NCBI RefSeq assembly: GCF_024296685.1
Contig: NZ_CP100763.1
Location: 2,976,001 to 3,040,000, forward strand
DNA length: 64,000 nucleotides
Origin: Natrinema marinum
GTDB lineage: Archaea > Halobacteriota > Halobacteria > Halobacteriales > Natrialbaceae
Direction of reading: 5' to 3'
Shown here: positions 1 through 7,935 of the stretch, piece after piece
Numbering within the stretch: position 1 is the stretch's first letter
How the letters are laid out: every line of letters starts with the position of its first letter
Translations under genes and position numbers: made by a program
Notes under the pieces: model-generated
What the model was told of the DNA's origin: nothing
The model's input: only the letters and a program-made list of their open reading frames with translations
Database searches by the model: none

Positions 1-70
1 GCTTTCGACTCGACCGCCTGCCCCGGCCGCCGTCACCGCTGACGGCAACGACGGCACCGTGCGCAAGGCC

Positions 71-79
71 TATTCTTAT
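71..79 (+). promoter_or_regulatory. Possible TATA element of the glutamine amidotransferase gene
   Basis: An AT-rich stretch (TATTCTTAT) lies 21-29 nt before the ATG at 100. That is the normal distance from an archaeal TATA box to a leaderless start. It is a weak match and the flanking sequence is GC-rich. Confidence 0.35.
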
Positions 80-99
80 CCAGCCGCCACTAGCGTGTG

Positions 100-825
100 A
101 TGAGTCAGCTCAGAATCGCCGTCCTGAACGCGGCCCATCGGGACGAGAACACGACGCGGAACTTCCGGCGCGAACTCGACGCCTCGCTGGCCGAGTTCGA
201 CGCCACCGACGGCACGGTCCCCGACGATTTCGAGTACGACGGCGCGGTGGTCACCGGCTCCCGCGCGTCGGTCTACTGGGACGACGACTGGATGCGGCCC
301 GTCAAGGAGTGGGTCGGCGAGGCGATCGACCGCGGCGTCCCTTTCCTCGGGGTCTGCTGGGGCCACCAGCTACTGGCCGACGTGCTCGGCGGCACCGTCG
401 CCGATATGGGCGTCTACGAGGTCGGCTACAGCGAAATCGAGCACACCGGCGAGTCGCGGCTGTTCGACGGCATCGACGACACCTTCCTCGCCTTTACCAG
501 CCACTCCGACGAGGTCGCCGAGCTGCCCCCCGGGGCAGCGCCGCTGGCCGAGAACGACTACTCGAACCACGGCTTCCGCAAGAACCGCGTCTTCGGCGTC
601 CAGTTTCACCCCGAGTACGATACCAAGACCGCCCGCGAACTCGTCCACCGCAAAGAGCTCTCCGACGAACGCCGCGAGTCGGTCCTCGACGAGATCACCG
701 AGGAGAACTATCAGCGGTCCTGCGAGGCGAAACTCGTCTTCGAGAACTTCCTCGAGTTCGTCCGCGAGACGAAACGCGTCGATGCCGCCGCCGACGCTTC
801 GGTGTCGGCCGGTTGTTCTGACTAG
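100..825 (+). CDS. Class I glutamine amidotransferase domain protein (GMP synthase-like)
   Basis: This 241-residue protein is a stand-alone class I glutaminase fold. The nucleophile elbow is GVCWGHQ with Cys86, and the other triad members sit in QFHPE (His170, Glu172). Such enzymes hydrolyse glutamine and pass ammonia, or act on small glutamyl or amine substrates; no synthase domain is attached, so the acceptor is unknown. A GTG at 97 directly precedes the ATG at 100. I chose the ATG because it places the TATA-like element at a leaderless distance. After the HPE motif there is a charged helical tail of about 70 residues. It could be related to the GuaA glutaminase subunit, but a dedicated GuaA subunit is usually shorter and lacks this tail. 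The family call is firm and the specific role is not. Confidence 0.85.
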   Translation: MSQLRIAVLNAAHRDENTTRNFRRELDASLAEFDATDGTVPDDFEYDGAVVTGSRASVYWDDDWMRPVKEWVGEAIDRGVPFLGVCWGHQLLADVLGGTVADMGVYEVGYSEIEHTGESRLFDGIDDTFLAFTSHSDEVAELPPGAAPLAENDYSNHGFRKNRVFGVQFHPEYDTKTARELVHRKELSDERRESVLDEITEENYQRSCEAKLVFENFLEFVRETKRVDAAADASVSAGCSD

Positions 826-1079
826 TTACCGAATCTCCACGGTTGCCGGTTCCCCCGCGATACTCGAACGTTCAGCACGATCGGAAACGCTTTCCACGGG
901 ACTCCTCGAGCGAATCGCTCGGGTCGCCTACGGGTCGAAAGACGAAGCGGTCGACCGGTTCCGCGACGGTTCTCCACCGTGGCTGAACGGTCCGTAGCGT
1001 CCTCCCAGTGTGGCTGTCTTCGTAAATGCAACTCGGAGAACGCGAGTCGATCGGAGAAACGGCGCCGATTGGGAGTCGA

Positions 1080-3266
1080 TCAGTCAGCAGCGACTTCGAC
1101 CTTCGCCTCGTCTTCCTTCCCGATCGCTTCGACGATGAGTTCGGCCACGTCGACGATCTCGATCTCGTCTTCGTAGCCGCCGGTCTTGCGGCCGTCCTCG
1201 TACATCGTCATGCACATCGGGCATGCGACGACGAACTTCTCGACGCCGCTGCCGGCGTCGGTGTCCTCGAGCGCCTCCCGAATGCGCTCCTCGCTGGGCT
1301 TGGGCTCTTCCTCGAAGTCCATCCAGAGGCCACCACCGCCGCCGCCACAGCAGAAGGAGTTGGCGCGGTTGCGGGGCATCTCGTCGAGCTCGCAGCCCGT
1401 CGCTTTGATGAGTTCGCGCGGGGCCTCGTACTCGTCGTTGTATCGGCCCAGATGGCACGGATCGTGGTAGGTGACCGTGTAGTCGAGTTCGGTACCGTTC
1501 AGGTCGAGTTTGCCGTCGGTGACGAGCTCCTCGACGGCCTGCGTCCAGTGGAGCACGTCGATCTCGCCGTCATCGTTCCACTGCTCGTCGTACTCGAAGG
1601 GCATCATCGGGTCGTCCGAGAACTCGTCGAAGTTGAGCTCCGGATACTCGTTCTTGAAGGTGTTGTACGAGTGGGGGTCCGTACAGACGATCTTGTCGAA
1701 CTCACAGTCCTCCCAGGTCTCGACGTGGTGGCCGGCCAGTTCGACGTAGAGCAGTTCCTCGCCGACGCGGCGGATGTCGTTGCCGTCGAACTTCTCGTCG
1801 TCGAAGAGGATGCCGAAGCTCACGTCGGCCTCTTTGAGGATGGTCGCCAGCGAGCGGGCGACCTGCTTGTTGCGCTCGTCGTAGCTCGGGAAGTCGCCGA
1901 CGTACCAGAGGTAGTCGACTTCCTCCTCGCGAGCGTCGGTGACATCGAACTCGAGTTCGTCGGTCCAGTCGCCGCGGTTGCGCGGCGAGTCGCCGAAGGT
2001 GTTGCCGTTTTGCATGACGTTCTGGAAGACGTCCTGCATGCTCGAGGAGACGTCGCCCTGATCGGTCTGCTGGCGGTTGAGCCGGGTGAAGCTCTTTAGG
2101 TGTTCGATCTCGACGGGGCAGGCGTCCATGCAGGCCATACAGGCCATACAGGAGTTCATGGTCTCGGAGTTGATCACCGAGGTGCCGCCGTCGGCGATGA
2201 TCGGTTTCTCCTCCCCGCCGGCGTCGAGTTCTTCGCGGTAGGATTTCAGGTCGAGGATGACGTTGCGCGGGTCGAGCGGGCGGTCGGAGGCTTTCGCGGG
2301 ACAGACAGAGGAACAGCGACCGCACTTGGTACAGGCGTCCTGATCGAGGATCTCTTTCCAGGTGAAGTCGTCGATGGACTCGGCGTTGGTCGCATCCAGA
2401 TCCGAGGGGACGTTGGGCAGGCGCCGGCCGGCCTTCTCGTCCCGGGTGACGACGTTCGCGAAGGAGGAGAGCATGTGGAACGGCTTGGCGTAGGGGATCC
2501 ACGCGACGAAGAAAAAGGCGATCAGCGAGTGGGTCCACCACGCGAGCCAGTGGAGGTTCTCGACGTTGAAGCCGGCGCCGTTGAGCCCGGCCTGATCGGG
2601 GCCGAGCGTCGAGAGGCCGACCGCGTCGAAGCTGACCGCCAGTCCGTAGCCGACGAAACTGACGATCTCGTAGTCGGGCATGCCGGCGCTGTAGATCCGC
2701 AGCCCCTCGAGCAGGAAGCCGCCGATGCCGAGCGCGAAGAGCGTCCAGATGAAGATGTCGTCCTCCATGGAGGTGTGGCGGTCCCAGAGGCGGCGGTTTT
2801 GGACCCAGTAGCGCCGGTACATCGCCATCCCGATGCCGACGACGAACAACAAGCCCATGGCGTCGACGATGAAGGAGTATGCGAGATAGAAGTCACCCTC
2901 CCAGACGGTCATATGCAGGACCTTCTGGAATGCGTACTGATCGACCGCGATGATCGTCGTCGCGATCAACAGCGTCAGGAATCCCCAGAGAATAAAGGAG
3001 TGCATCAGCCCACCGTAGAGGTCCCTGTTGAATTGCTTCTCGTTCGAGAGAACGATCTTGGTGCTGCTGACGATTCGATCCGGCAGGTCGTCGACGCGGG
3101 CGAACGAGTCGTCGTCGCCCTCGGCGTAGCGGGCGAACCGCTGATAGACGCCGTAGGCGAGGACGGCGACGGCGACGAACGCGAGGAAATAGAACACCGC
3201 GTATTCGACGCTGGTGATCCCCCAGTACGTCTCTCTCCCCACGCCCGACTGTGCTATTGCGCGCAT
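1080..3266 (-). CDS. Membrane-anchored HdrD-like iron-sulfur oxidoreductase
   Basis: The 728-residue protein fuses a cytochrome-b-like (NarI/HdrE type) membrane part to an HdrD-type soluble part. Hydrophobic segments cover roughly residues 20-40, 88-108, 130-150, 172-190 and 240-262. His89, His246 and His264 are candidate heme ligands. Two 4Fe-4S motifs follow: CTKCGRCSSVCP (312-322) and CMACMACMDACP (373-384). The C-terminal half holds cysteine-rich CCG domains. The second is complete (HDPC, then FCCGGG, then ACPMC). The first appears degenerate. Relatives move electrons between the quinone pool or ferredoxin and a soluble acceptor; in haloarchaea the partner is unknown. I chose the ATG at 3266 because an AT-rich element lies about 25 nt upstream. 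A start at 3350 would put 28 extra residues before the first membrane segment. Confidence 0.85.
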   Translation of the reverse strand: MRAIAQSGVGRETYWGITSVEYAVFYFLAFVAVAVLAYGVYQRFARYAEGDDDSFARVDDLPDRIVSSTKIVLSNEKQFNRDLYGGLMHSFILWGFLTLLIATTIIAVDQYAFQKVLHMTVWEGDFYLAYSFIVDAMGLLFVVGIGMAMYRRYWVQNRRLWDRHTSMEDDIFIWTLFALGIGGFLLEGLRIYSAGMPDYEIVSFVGYGLAVSFDAVGLSTLGPDQAGLNGAGFNVENLHWLAWWTHSLIAFFFVAWIPYAKPFHMLSSFANVVTRDEKAGRRLPNVPSDLDATNAESIDDFTWKEILDQDACTKCGRCSSVCPAKASDRPLDPRNVILDLKSYREELDAGGEEKPIIADGGTSVINSETMNSCMACMACMDACPVEIEHLKSFTRLNRQQTDQGDVSSSMQDVFQNVMQNGNTFGDSPRNRGDWTDELEFDVTDAREEEVDYLWYVGDFPSYDERNKQVARSLATILKEADVSFGILFDDEKFDGNDIRRVGEELLYVELAGHHVETWEDCEFDKIVCTDPHSYNTFKNEYPELNFDEFSDDPMMPFEYDEQWNDDGEIDVLHWTQAVEELVTDGKLDLNGTELDYTVTYHDPCHLGRYNDEYEAPRELIKATGCELDEMPRNRANSFCCGGGGGGLWMDFEEEPKPSEERIREALEDTDAGSGVEKFVVACPMCMTMYEDGRKTGGYEDEIEIVDVAELIVEAIGKEDEAKVEVAAD

Positions 3267-3287
3267 GTACAATGAGGAGCAGGGCTG

Positions 3288-3300
3288 TAACTTAATTCTT
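3288..3300 (-). promoter_or_regulatory. TATA element for the HdrD-like gene
   Basis: Read on the minus strand this is AAGAATTAAGTTA, centred about 27 nt upstream of the ATG at 3266. It is the only AT-rich stretch at that distance and supports the downstream start. Confidence 0.5.
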
Positions 3301-3414
3301 GCCACACCGGCTGCGTGACCATCTCGCCGCAGTCTTGCGAAAATCTTCACATAATTCTGAGTTTATAATCGTCGACCGTGTTCGATTCACCGACCAACGC
3401 TGGCTGGCAACAGG

Positions 3415-3422
3415 CTTAAATA
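3415..3422 (+). promoter_or_regulatory. TATA element for the Cmi4-like gene
   Basis: CTTAAATA lies 25-32 nt before the ATG at 3447, as expected for a leaderless or nearly leaderless haloarchaeal transcript. Confidence 0.6.
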
Positions 3423-3446
3423 GCCGCCCGTCGGGAGTGTCCATCC

Positions 3447-4037
3447 ATGAACGATAAAACCGAGGAACTCCGGGATATCTTCACCACCGTCACCGACGGC
3501 GAGGAAACCGTCACCGAATCCCAAGAGGACACTCGTGGCTCTCTCGAGCGCGACGAACGGACCGACGAAGAGCGCCTCGAGAGCGTCGTCCAGCAGATGC
3601 GCGAACGCTACGGGGTCGACACGGCGCTCTCGGACGACGAGCTGCTCACGGTCGCCAGAGGCTTCTACGACGACCGGAGCGACGCCGAAATTGCCGCGGA
3701 ACTGGGGGTCGACGAGGACGAGGTCTTCGAGGCACGAATGGCGTTGCATCTCGTCGGCGAGGACGACGCCGACGAGGTCGACCTCGCGGCGATCCGCGAC
3801 CGCGAGGAGGACGACGCGACTCTGGCCGACGAGTACGATGTCAGCGAGGCTCAGATCCGCCGCTACCGCCGCGTCGCCGAGGCCGAAGACCAGTCTCGAG
3901 CCGCCAACGACCGCTACCGCGACGAGTTCGACAGCATTCTCGCCGACGCCGAACTCTCCGAGCGGATGACGACCGACGTTCGAGAAGACGGCCTCGAGGA
4001 CGCGACCGAAGGGATGGAAACCGACGTGGACTTCTAA
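3447..4037 (+). CDS. Conditioned medium-induced protein 4 (Cmi4)-like helical protein
   Basis: This 196-residue, strongly acidic protein resembles the haloarchaeal family annotated as conditioned medium-induced protein 4. Residues 1-40 are disordered and acidic. Two helical segments at about 60-100 and 115-165 each look like a helix-turn-helix: the first contains SDAEIAAELGVDEDEV and the second LADEYDVSEAQIRRYRR. This suggests a DNA-binding or adaptor role linked to cell-density signals, but there is no experimental basis in the sequence. It is transcribed divergently from the HdrD-like gene, with both TATA elements in the 180-bp gap, and is followed by strong stem-loops. The family name is from memory; the helix-turn-helix reading is my inference. 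Confidence 0.6.
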   Translation: MNDKTEELRDIFTTVTDGEETVTESQEDTRGSLERDERTDEERLESVVQQMRERYGVDTALSDDELLTVARGFYDDRSDAEIAAELGVDEDEVFEARMALHLVGEDDADEVDLAAIRDREEDDATLADEYDVSEAQIRRYRRVAEAEDQSRAANDRYRDEFDSILADAELSERMTTDVREDGLEDATEGMETDVDF

Positions 4038-4041
4038 CGAA

Positions 4042-4089
4042 GTTTTTTACTCTCGGGTCGGCCGGAGGCCGACCGCTCGAGCAAAAAAC
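4042..4089 (+). terminator. Stem-loop flanked by T6 and A6 runs, probable bidirectional terminator
   Basis: GGTCGGCC (4056-4063) pairs perfectly with GGCCGACC (4067-4074) across a GGA loop. The hairpin is flanked by GTTTTTT on the left (4042-4048) and AAAAAAC on the right (4083-4089), so either strand ends in a U-tract. It begins four bases after the stop of the Cmi4-like gene. Confidence 0.6.
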
Positions 4090-4104
4090 GTCGATGAAAA
4101 AAGG

Positions 4105-4131
4105 CCGAGCGTTCGCTTCGCTCACGCTCGG
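4105..4131. repeat. Second stem-loop downstream of the Cmi4-like gene
   Basis: CCGAGCGT (4105-4112) pairs with ACGCTCGG (4124-4131) around an 11-nt loop. It follows an A6 run. The loop motif TCGCTTCGCTC recurs in the stem-loop cluster near 54.1 kb. Confidence 0.5.
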
Positions 4132-4218
4132 TACGATCGCTTGCCCCCGTGGTCCACCACCGGTTTGGAGCAGAACGTCGGCTGACTCCGTCTCCATCGC
4201 TCGCCGATCCTGGTGAGA

Positions 4219-4229
4219 TTTTTTATATC
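4219..4229 (+). promoter_or_regulatory. TATA element for the Cas4-like gene
   Basis: TTTTTTATATC ends 21 nt before the GTG at 4250. The spacing supports GTG as a leaderless start. Confidence 0.6.
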
Positions 4230-4249
4230 AAGCCGCGGCCAGACGGCCC

Positions 4250-4933
4250 GTGACCCGTACGCACGTTTCGTTCAGTGACCTCCGGACTGCCGCCTACTGC
4301 CCGCGAAAGTGCTACTACCAGCGAGCGCTGCCCGACGAGGACCGCGCACCGCCACCCGAGATCGAGTCGATTCGAGGGCTCGAGCCCCGATACGAAGCCC
4401 TCCTCGAGGCCCCACCGAGTGACCTCGAGCGCGAGCCGATCGCGGTTTCGGCCGTCCGCTACCGCGATCGACTGGCGTCCACTCGCGACCGACTCGAGGA
4501 CGCTGGTCACTGGTACCGGCTCCGAAACCCCGACGATCGAGACGTGTTCGCGGCCGGCCGCCACTGCCGCGGCGTCGTTCACAAGGTACTCTCCGAGCCG
4601 CTCGAACCGGTCTTGCTCTCGACGGGCGAACCGCCCGAAAACGGCGTCTGGGAACCCCAGTCGGTCCACGCCGTCGCGGCAGCGAAGGCGCTGGCCTGGG
4701 AGCACGGCGAAACCGTCGACCGGGCCTGGCTCGAGTATCCGGCCTACGGCGAGATTCGGTCTCTCAAGCTCACGACGCGGCGAAAGGCGCAGTATCGGAG
4801 TGCGCTCCGGGCGGTCCGAGAACTCGACGGCCCGCCGGCGCGGACGACCAACCGCTCGAAGTGCGACCCCTGTGAGTTCGCCGCCGAGTGCGGCGTCAAA
4901 ACGAGAACGCTGCGATCGCTACTCGGCCTCTAG
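4250..4933 (+). CDS. Stand-alone Cas4-like (Dna2/RecB-type) Fe-S protein, probably nuclease-inactive
   Basis: The 227-residue protein has the Cas4 arrangement of iron-sulfur cysteines. One pair is near the N-terminus (Cys17 and Cys21 in YCPRKCYY) and a cluster is at the C-terminus (Cys205, Cys208, Cys214 in CDPCEFAAECG). In active Cas4 and RecB nucleases the middle carries a G-x-x-D motif followed by E-x-K. Here the aligned positions read GVVHKVL and PVLLSTG, so the catalytic Asp, Glu and Lys seem to be missing. No CRISPR array or other cas gene is nearby. GTG is the start, supported by the TATA spacing. The gene ends tail to tail with tsaC, overlapping by 4 bp. A haloarchaeal DNA repair or nucleic-acid-binding role is possible. 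The fold call is solid; the loss of activity is my alignment by eye. Confidence 0.75.
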   Translation: MTRTHVSFSDLRTAAYCPRKCYYQRALPDEDRAPPPEIESIRGLEPRYEALLEAPPSDLEREPIAVSAVRYRDRLASTRDRLEDAGHWYRLRNPDDRDVFAAGRHCRGVVHKVLSEPLEPVLLSTGEPPENGVWEPQSVHAVAAAKALAWEHGETVDRAWLEYPAYGEIRSLKLTTRRKAQYRSALRAVRELDGPPARTTNRSKCDPCEFAAECGVKTRTLRSLLGL

Positions 4934-5517
4934 TGGGTCTCGAGCCAGGTTTCGATCTCGTCGGCCATTGCCCCACGGCGGTGAATCGTCCCGCTCGAGA
5001 CGTCGACGACGGTGCTCTCGGTCCCGCCGTCGGTTTCACCATCGTCGAGGACGACCGCGGCCGCCTCCCGAATTTCGAGGTCGAGGTCCGCGACCTGGCG
5101 GGCGCTCGCCCGGCCGCTGACGTTCGCGCTCGTCGCGGTGATCGGCGTACCCGCTCGCTCGCACAGGCGAAGCGCGAGCGGCTGATCCGGCACCCGGACG
5201 CCGACACGGTCCCGACCCGCCGTCAGTTCGTCGGGGACGCTTTTTCGCCGCCGACAGAGGACCGTTACGGGCCCGGGGAGGAACGTCGCCATGAACTGCC
5301 GCTCCCGATCGGTCGCGCGGACGTGTTGCAGCGCCGACGGCACCGACGGCACGGCGAACGACAGGGGCTTGGATCGATCCCGGCCCTTCGCCGCGAACAC
5401 CCGCTCGACGGCGTCGGGCTCGAGCGCGTCCGCCCCGAGGCCGTAGACCGTCTCGGTGGGGTAGACGACGAGTTCCCCCGCGTCGATCGCCTCGGCCGCG
5501 CGGTCGAGTTCGCTCAT
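4930..5517 (-). CDS. tsaC: L-threonylcarbamoyladenylate synthase (TsaC/Sua5/YrdC)
   Basis: The 195-residue protein is a complete YrdC-fold enzyme. It makes threonylcarbamoyl-AMP from threonine, bicarbonate and ATP, the first step of t6A modification at position 37 of ANN-decoding tRNAs. The N-terminal signature VVYPTETVYGLGADA, the KGRDRSKPL phosphate-binding motif and the C-terminal ITATSANVSG motif are all present. The length fits the short YrdC/TsaC form without the extra Sua5 domain. The KEOPS partner subunits are not in this window. The gene is the last of three on the minus strand, 57 bp after the redoxin gene, and its stop codon overlaps the convergent Cas4-like stop in a CTAG. Confidence 0.92.
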   Translation of the reverse strand: MSELDRAAEAIDAGELVVYPTETVYGLGADALEPDAVERVFAAKGRDRSKPLSFAVPSVPSALQHVRATDRERQFMATFLPGPVTVLCRRRKSVPDELTAGRDRVGVRVPDQPLALRLCERAGTPITATSANVSGRASARQVADLDLEIREAAAVVLDDGETDGGTESTVVDVSSGTIHRRGAMADEIETWLETH

Positions 5518-5574
5518 TCGGTTCGAACTCGGCTCATTCCGGTCAAAAAAGTATCGCTCGGGATCGGTATCGCC

Positions 5575-6090
5575 TCAGTCGAGGCCGAGTTCCGACTCGA
5601 GGTCGTCGTAGTCGGGGAACTCGGGCCAGTCGGTGGCGACCCACGCGCCCTCGACGGTGCGGTCGCCGTCGAGCGCGAAGAAGGCGACGCGGGGTTCGCT
5701 GACGCCGGTCATCCCGTCGAGCTCGTTGGCGATCCCGTACGATTCGGCGACCTCGTTGCTCGGGTCAGTGAAGAACTGGAACGGGTAGTCGTTGTCCGCG
5801 AGGAACCGCTTGATGCCGTAGGGGGTCGAGGCCGTGACGCCGACGACCCGATCCGCGCGCTCGTCCCACTCGCGCTCCGCGAGCTCGTCCCAGACGTACT
5901 TCGCGAGGAACGAGCCGGTCATCGGCGTGAAGACGAGGATCGTCGTGCCGTCGCTCTCGCTGACGAGTTCCGAGAGTGTGCTGTCTTCCCAGAACTCGTC
6001 GGTGACGAGTGGGCGGGTGAAGTCGGCGGCCTCGTCGCCGGGTTCGGGGTGGTCCGTCGAACCCAACTCGACGACCTCGAAGTCGGGCAT
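5575..6090 (-). CDS. Redoxin-domain (AhpC/TSA-like) protein without cysteine
   Basis: The 171-residue protein has a thioredoxin-like AhpC/TSA layout: an N-terminal substrate loop, ILVFTPMTGSFLAKYVWDEL where peroxiredoxins have their peroxidatic Cys, then GVTAS and the YGI-EL-GMTGVSEPRVAFFAL strands. The sequence contains no cysteine at all, so it cannot act as a classical peroxidase. Its start codon overlaps the stop of the CPYC glutaredoxin-like gene upstream (ATGA at 6087-6090 on the minus strand), which indicates translational coupling. It could be a scaffold, a chaperone-like redoxin or a substrate of the partner. The fold is likely; the function is unknown. Confidence 0.75.
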   Translation of the reverse strand: MPDFEVVELGSTDHPEPGDEAADFTRPLVTDEFWEDSTLSELVSESDGTTILVFTPMTGSFLAKYVWDELAEREWDERADRVVGVTASTPYGIKRFLADNDYPFQFFTDPSNEVAESYGIANELDGMTGVSEPRVAFFALDGDRTVEGAWVATDWPEFPDYDDLESELGLD

Positions 6091-6395
6091 CAGTCGTCAC
6101 CTCCCGCGCCCGCTGCTGTCGCGTCGGGGCGGTCGCCCTCGCCGTATGTCGACTCGAGGTAGTCGACGATGTTCGCGCTTTCGGCCATGGTGACGCCGGT
6201 ATTCTCGTCGACGACGACGGGGACGGTGCGGACGCCGGCGACGCGCTTGACAACGTTTCGCTCGGAGTGCATCGGTTCGACGAACCGCGATCGGTACGAG
6301 AGATCGTACTCGTTCAGCCGCCGGGCGACCCGCTCGCAGTACGGACAGCCCTGGAGGCGGTAGAACGTAATCGGTGGATCGTCGGGTGCGCTCAT
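6090..6395 (-). CDS. Glutaredoxin/GST-N-terminal-like CPYC protein
   Basis: The 101-residue thioredoxin-fold protein has the active-site motif GCPYCERV (Cys17, Cys20), the cis-Pro segment RTVPVVVD and the C-terminal SANIVDYLE typical of the glutaredoxin and GST N-terminal family. It probably reduces disulfides or mixed disulfides with a low-molecular-weight thiol, which in haloarchaea is gamma-glutamylcysteine. I chose the ATG at 6395; an upstream ATG at 6455 would add 20 residues that do not resemble the family. It is first in a three-gene minus-strand run with the redoxin-like gene and tsaC. The last 10-15 residues are low-complexity. Confidence 0.8.
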   Translation of the reverse strand: MSAPDDPPITFYRLQGCPYCERVARRLNEYDLSYRSRFVEPMHSERNVVKRVAGVRTVPVVVDENTGVTMAESANIVDYLESTYGEGDRPDATAAGAGGDD

Positions 6396-6507
6396 GCACA
6401 CTCGTAGGGCAAACGGCCGGGTAAACGTGTCGTCGGCGGCGGCGATGGCCGTCATCGATCGTCAAATGGGAAACGGTTAACCGATCCAGACGTAACGCTG
6501 TATATCA

Positions 6508-7920
6508 ATGGCGTCGTCTCCACCCCTCGAGGTCGTGTTGGCTGCATACGAGGTCCCAGTGGTGGGACTCGAGATCGAGCAGTCGGTGGTGACCGTCCTC
6601 GGAGCGCTCGCGCTCGTCGCGCTCGTCGGCCTCTCGGCGTTCTTCTCGTCGTCCGAAATCGCGCTCTTCTCCATCCCGAAACACCGCGTCGAGGGGATGG
6701 TCGAAGACGGGATTCCGGGCGCAGAGCGCGTCAAGGCGCTCAAGGAGGATCCACATCGGCTGCTCGTGACGATCCTCGTCGGGAACAACATCGTCAACAT
6801 CGCGATGTCGTCGATCGCGACGGCCATCCTCGGGCTCTACTTCGGCGGGCTGGCGGCCGTTACGGTCGCCACCCTCGGGATCACCGCCGTCGTCTTGCTT
6901 TTCGGCGAGAGCGCCCCCAAATCGTACGCGGTCGAGAACACCGAATCGTGGTCGATCCGCGTCGCCGGGCCGCTGAAGGCCGCCGAGCGGATAATGTTCC
7001 CGCTCGTCGTCCTCTTCGACTATCTCACCCGGCAGATCAACCGTCTCACGGGCTCGACGGGCGCGATCGAGACGCCCTACGTCACCCGCGACGAGATCCA
7101 GGAGATGATCGAGTCCGGCGAGCGCGAAGGGGTCTTAGAGGAGGAAGAACACGAGATGCTCCAGCGGATCTTCCGCTTTAACAACACCATCGTCAAGGAG
7201 GTCATGACGCCGCGGCTGGACATGACCGCAGTGCCCAAAGACGCGGGCATCGACGAGGCCATCGAGACCTGTATCCAGAGCGGCCACGCCCGCGTCCCGG
7301 TCTACGAGGGGAGCCTCGACAACGTGCTCGGCGTCGCGCACATCCGCGATCTCGTCCGCGATCTCAACTACGGCGAGACCGGCAACGACGAGATCGAACT
7401 CGGCGATCTCATCCAGCCGACGCTGCACGTCCCCGAGTCGAAAAACGTCGACGAACTGCTCTCCGAGATGCGCGAAAACCGGATGCACATGGCGATCGTC
7501 ATCGACGAGTTCGGCACCACCGAGGGGCTGGTCACGATGGAAGACATGATCGAAGAGATCGTCGGCGAGATCTTGGAGGGCGGCGAGGAACAGCCCATCG
7601 AGGAGATCGACGACGACACCGTCCTCGTCCGGGGCGAGGTCAACATCGAGGACGTCAACGAGGCCCTCGAGATCGACCTCCCGGAAGGGCAGGAGTTCGA
7701 GACCATCGCCGGCTTCATCTTCAACCGCGCGGGTCGGCTCGTCGAGGAAGGCGAAGAGATTACCTACGACGGCGTCCGCATCACCGTCGAGACCGTCGAG
7801 AACACCCGCATCATGAAGGCCCGCCTCCGGAAACTCGAGATCGCCGCGGAGGAACCGGAGGCCGACGAGGACGACGAGACCGCGACCCTCGAGATCGACG
7901 AAAACGATACGCAACCGTAG
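6508..7920 (+). CDS. Hemolysin-family CNNM-CBS-CorC membrane protein
   Basis: The 470-residue protein has the full three-part architecture. A DUF21/CNNM membrane domain covers about residues 28-200, with SAFFSSSEIALFSIPKHR and the NNIVNIAMSS helix. A CBS pair covers about 215-340, starting at VMTPRLDMTAVP and including HARVPVYEG and MHMAIVIDEFGTTEGLVTMED. A CorC_HlyC domain follows to about residue 440. An acidic tail closes the protein. Relatives are Mg2+ or other divalent cation transporters or exporters gated by nucleotide binding to the CBS pair. A shorter relative that keeps only the CNNM domain lies at 60859-61374. No operon partners are evident. Confidence 0.92.
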   Translation: MASSPPLEVVLAAYEVPVVGLEIEQSVVTVLGALALVALVGLSAFFSSSEIALFSIPKHRVEGMVEDGIPGAERVKALKEDPHRLLVTILVGNNIVNIAMSSIATAILGLYFGGLAAVTVATLGITAVVLLFGESAPKSYAVENTESWSIRVAGPLKAAERIMFPLVVLFDYLTRQINRLTGSTGAIETPYVTRDEIQEMIESGEREGVLEEEEHEMLQRIFRFNNTIVKEVMTPRLDMTAVPKDAGIDEAIETCIQSGHARVPVYEGSLDNVLGVAHIRDLVRDLNYGETGNDEIELGDLIQPTLHVPESKNVDELLSEMRENRMHMAIVIDEFGTTEGLVTMEDMIEEIVGEILEGGEEQPIEEIDDDTVLVRGEVNIEDVNEALEIDLPEGQEFETIAGFIFNRAGRLVEEGEEITYDGVRITVETVENTRIMKARLRKLEIAAEEPEADEDDETATLEIDENDTQP

Positions 7921-7935
7921 CGTTACTCCGCCGAC

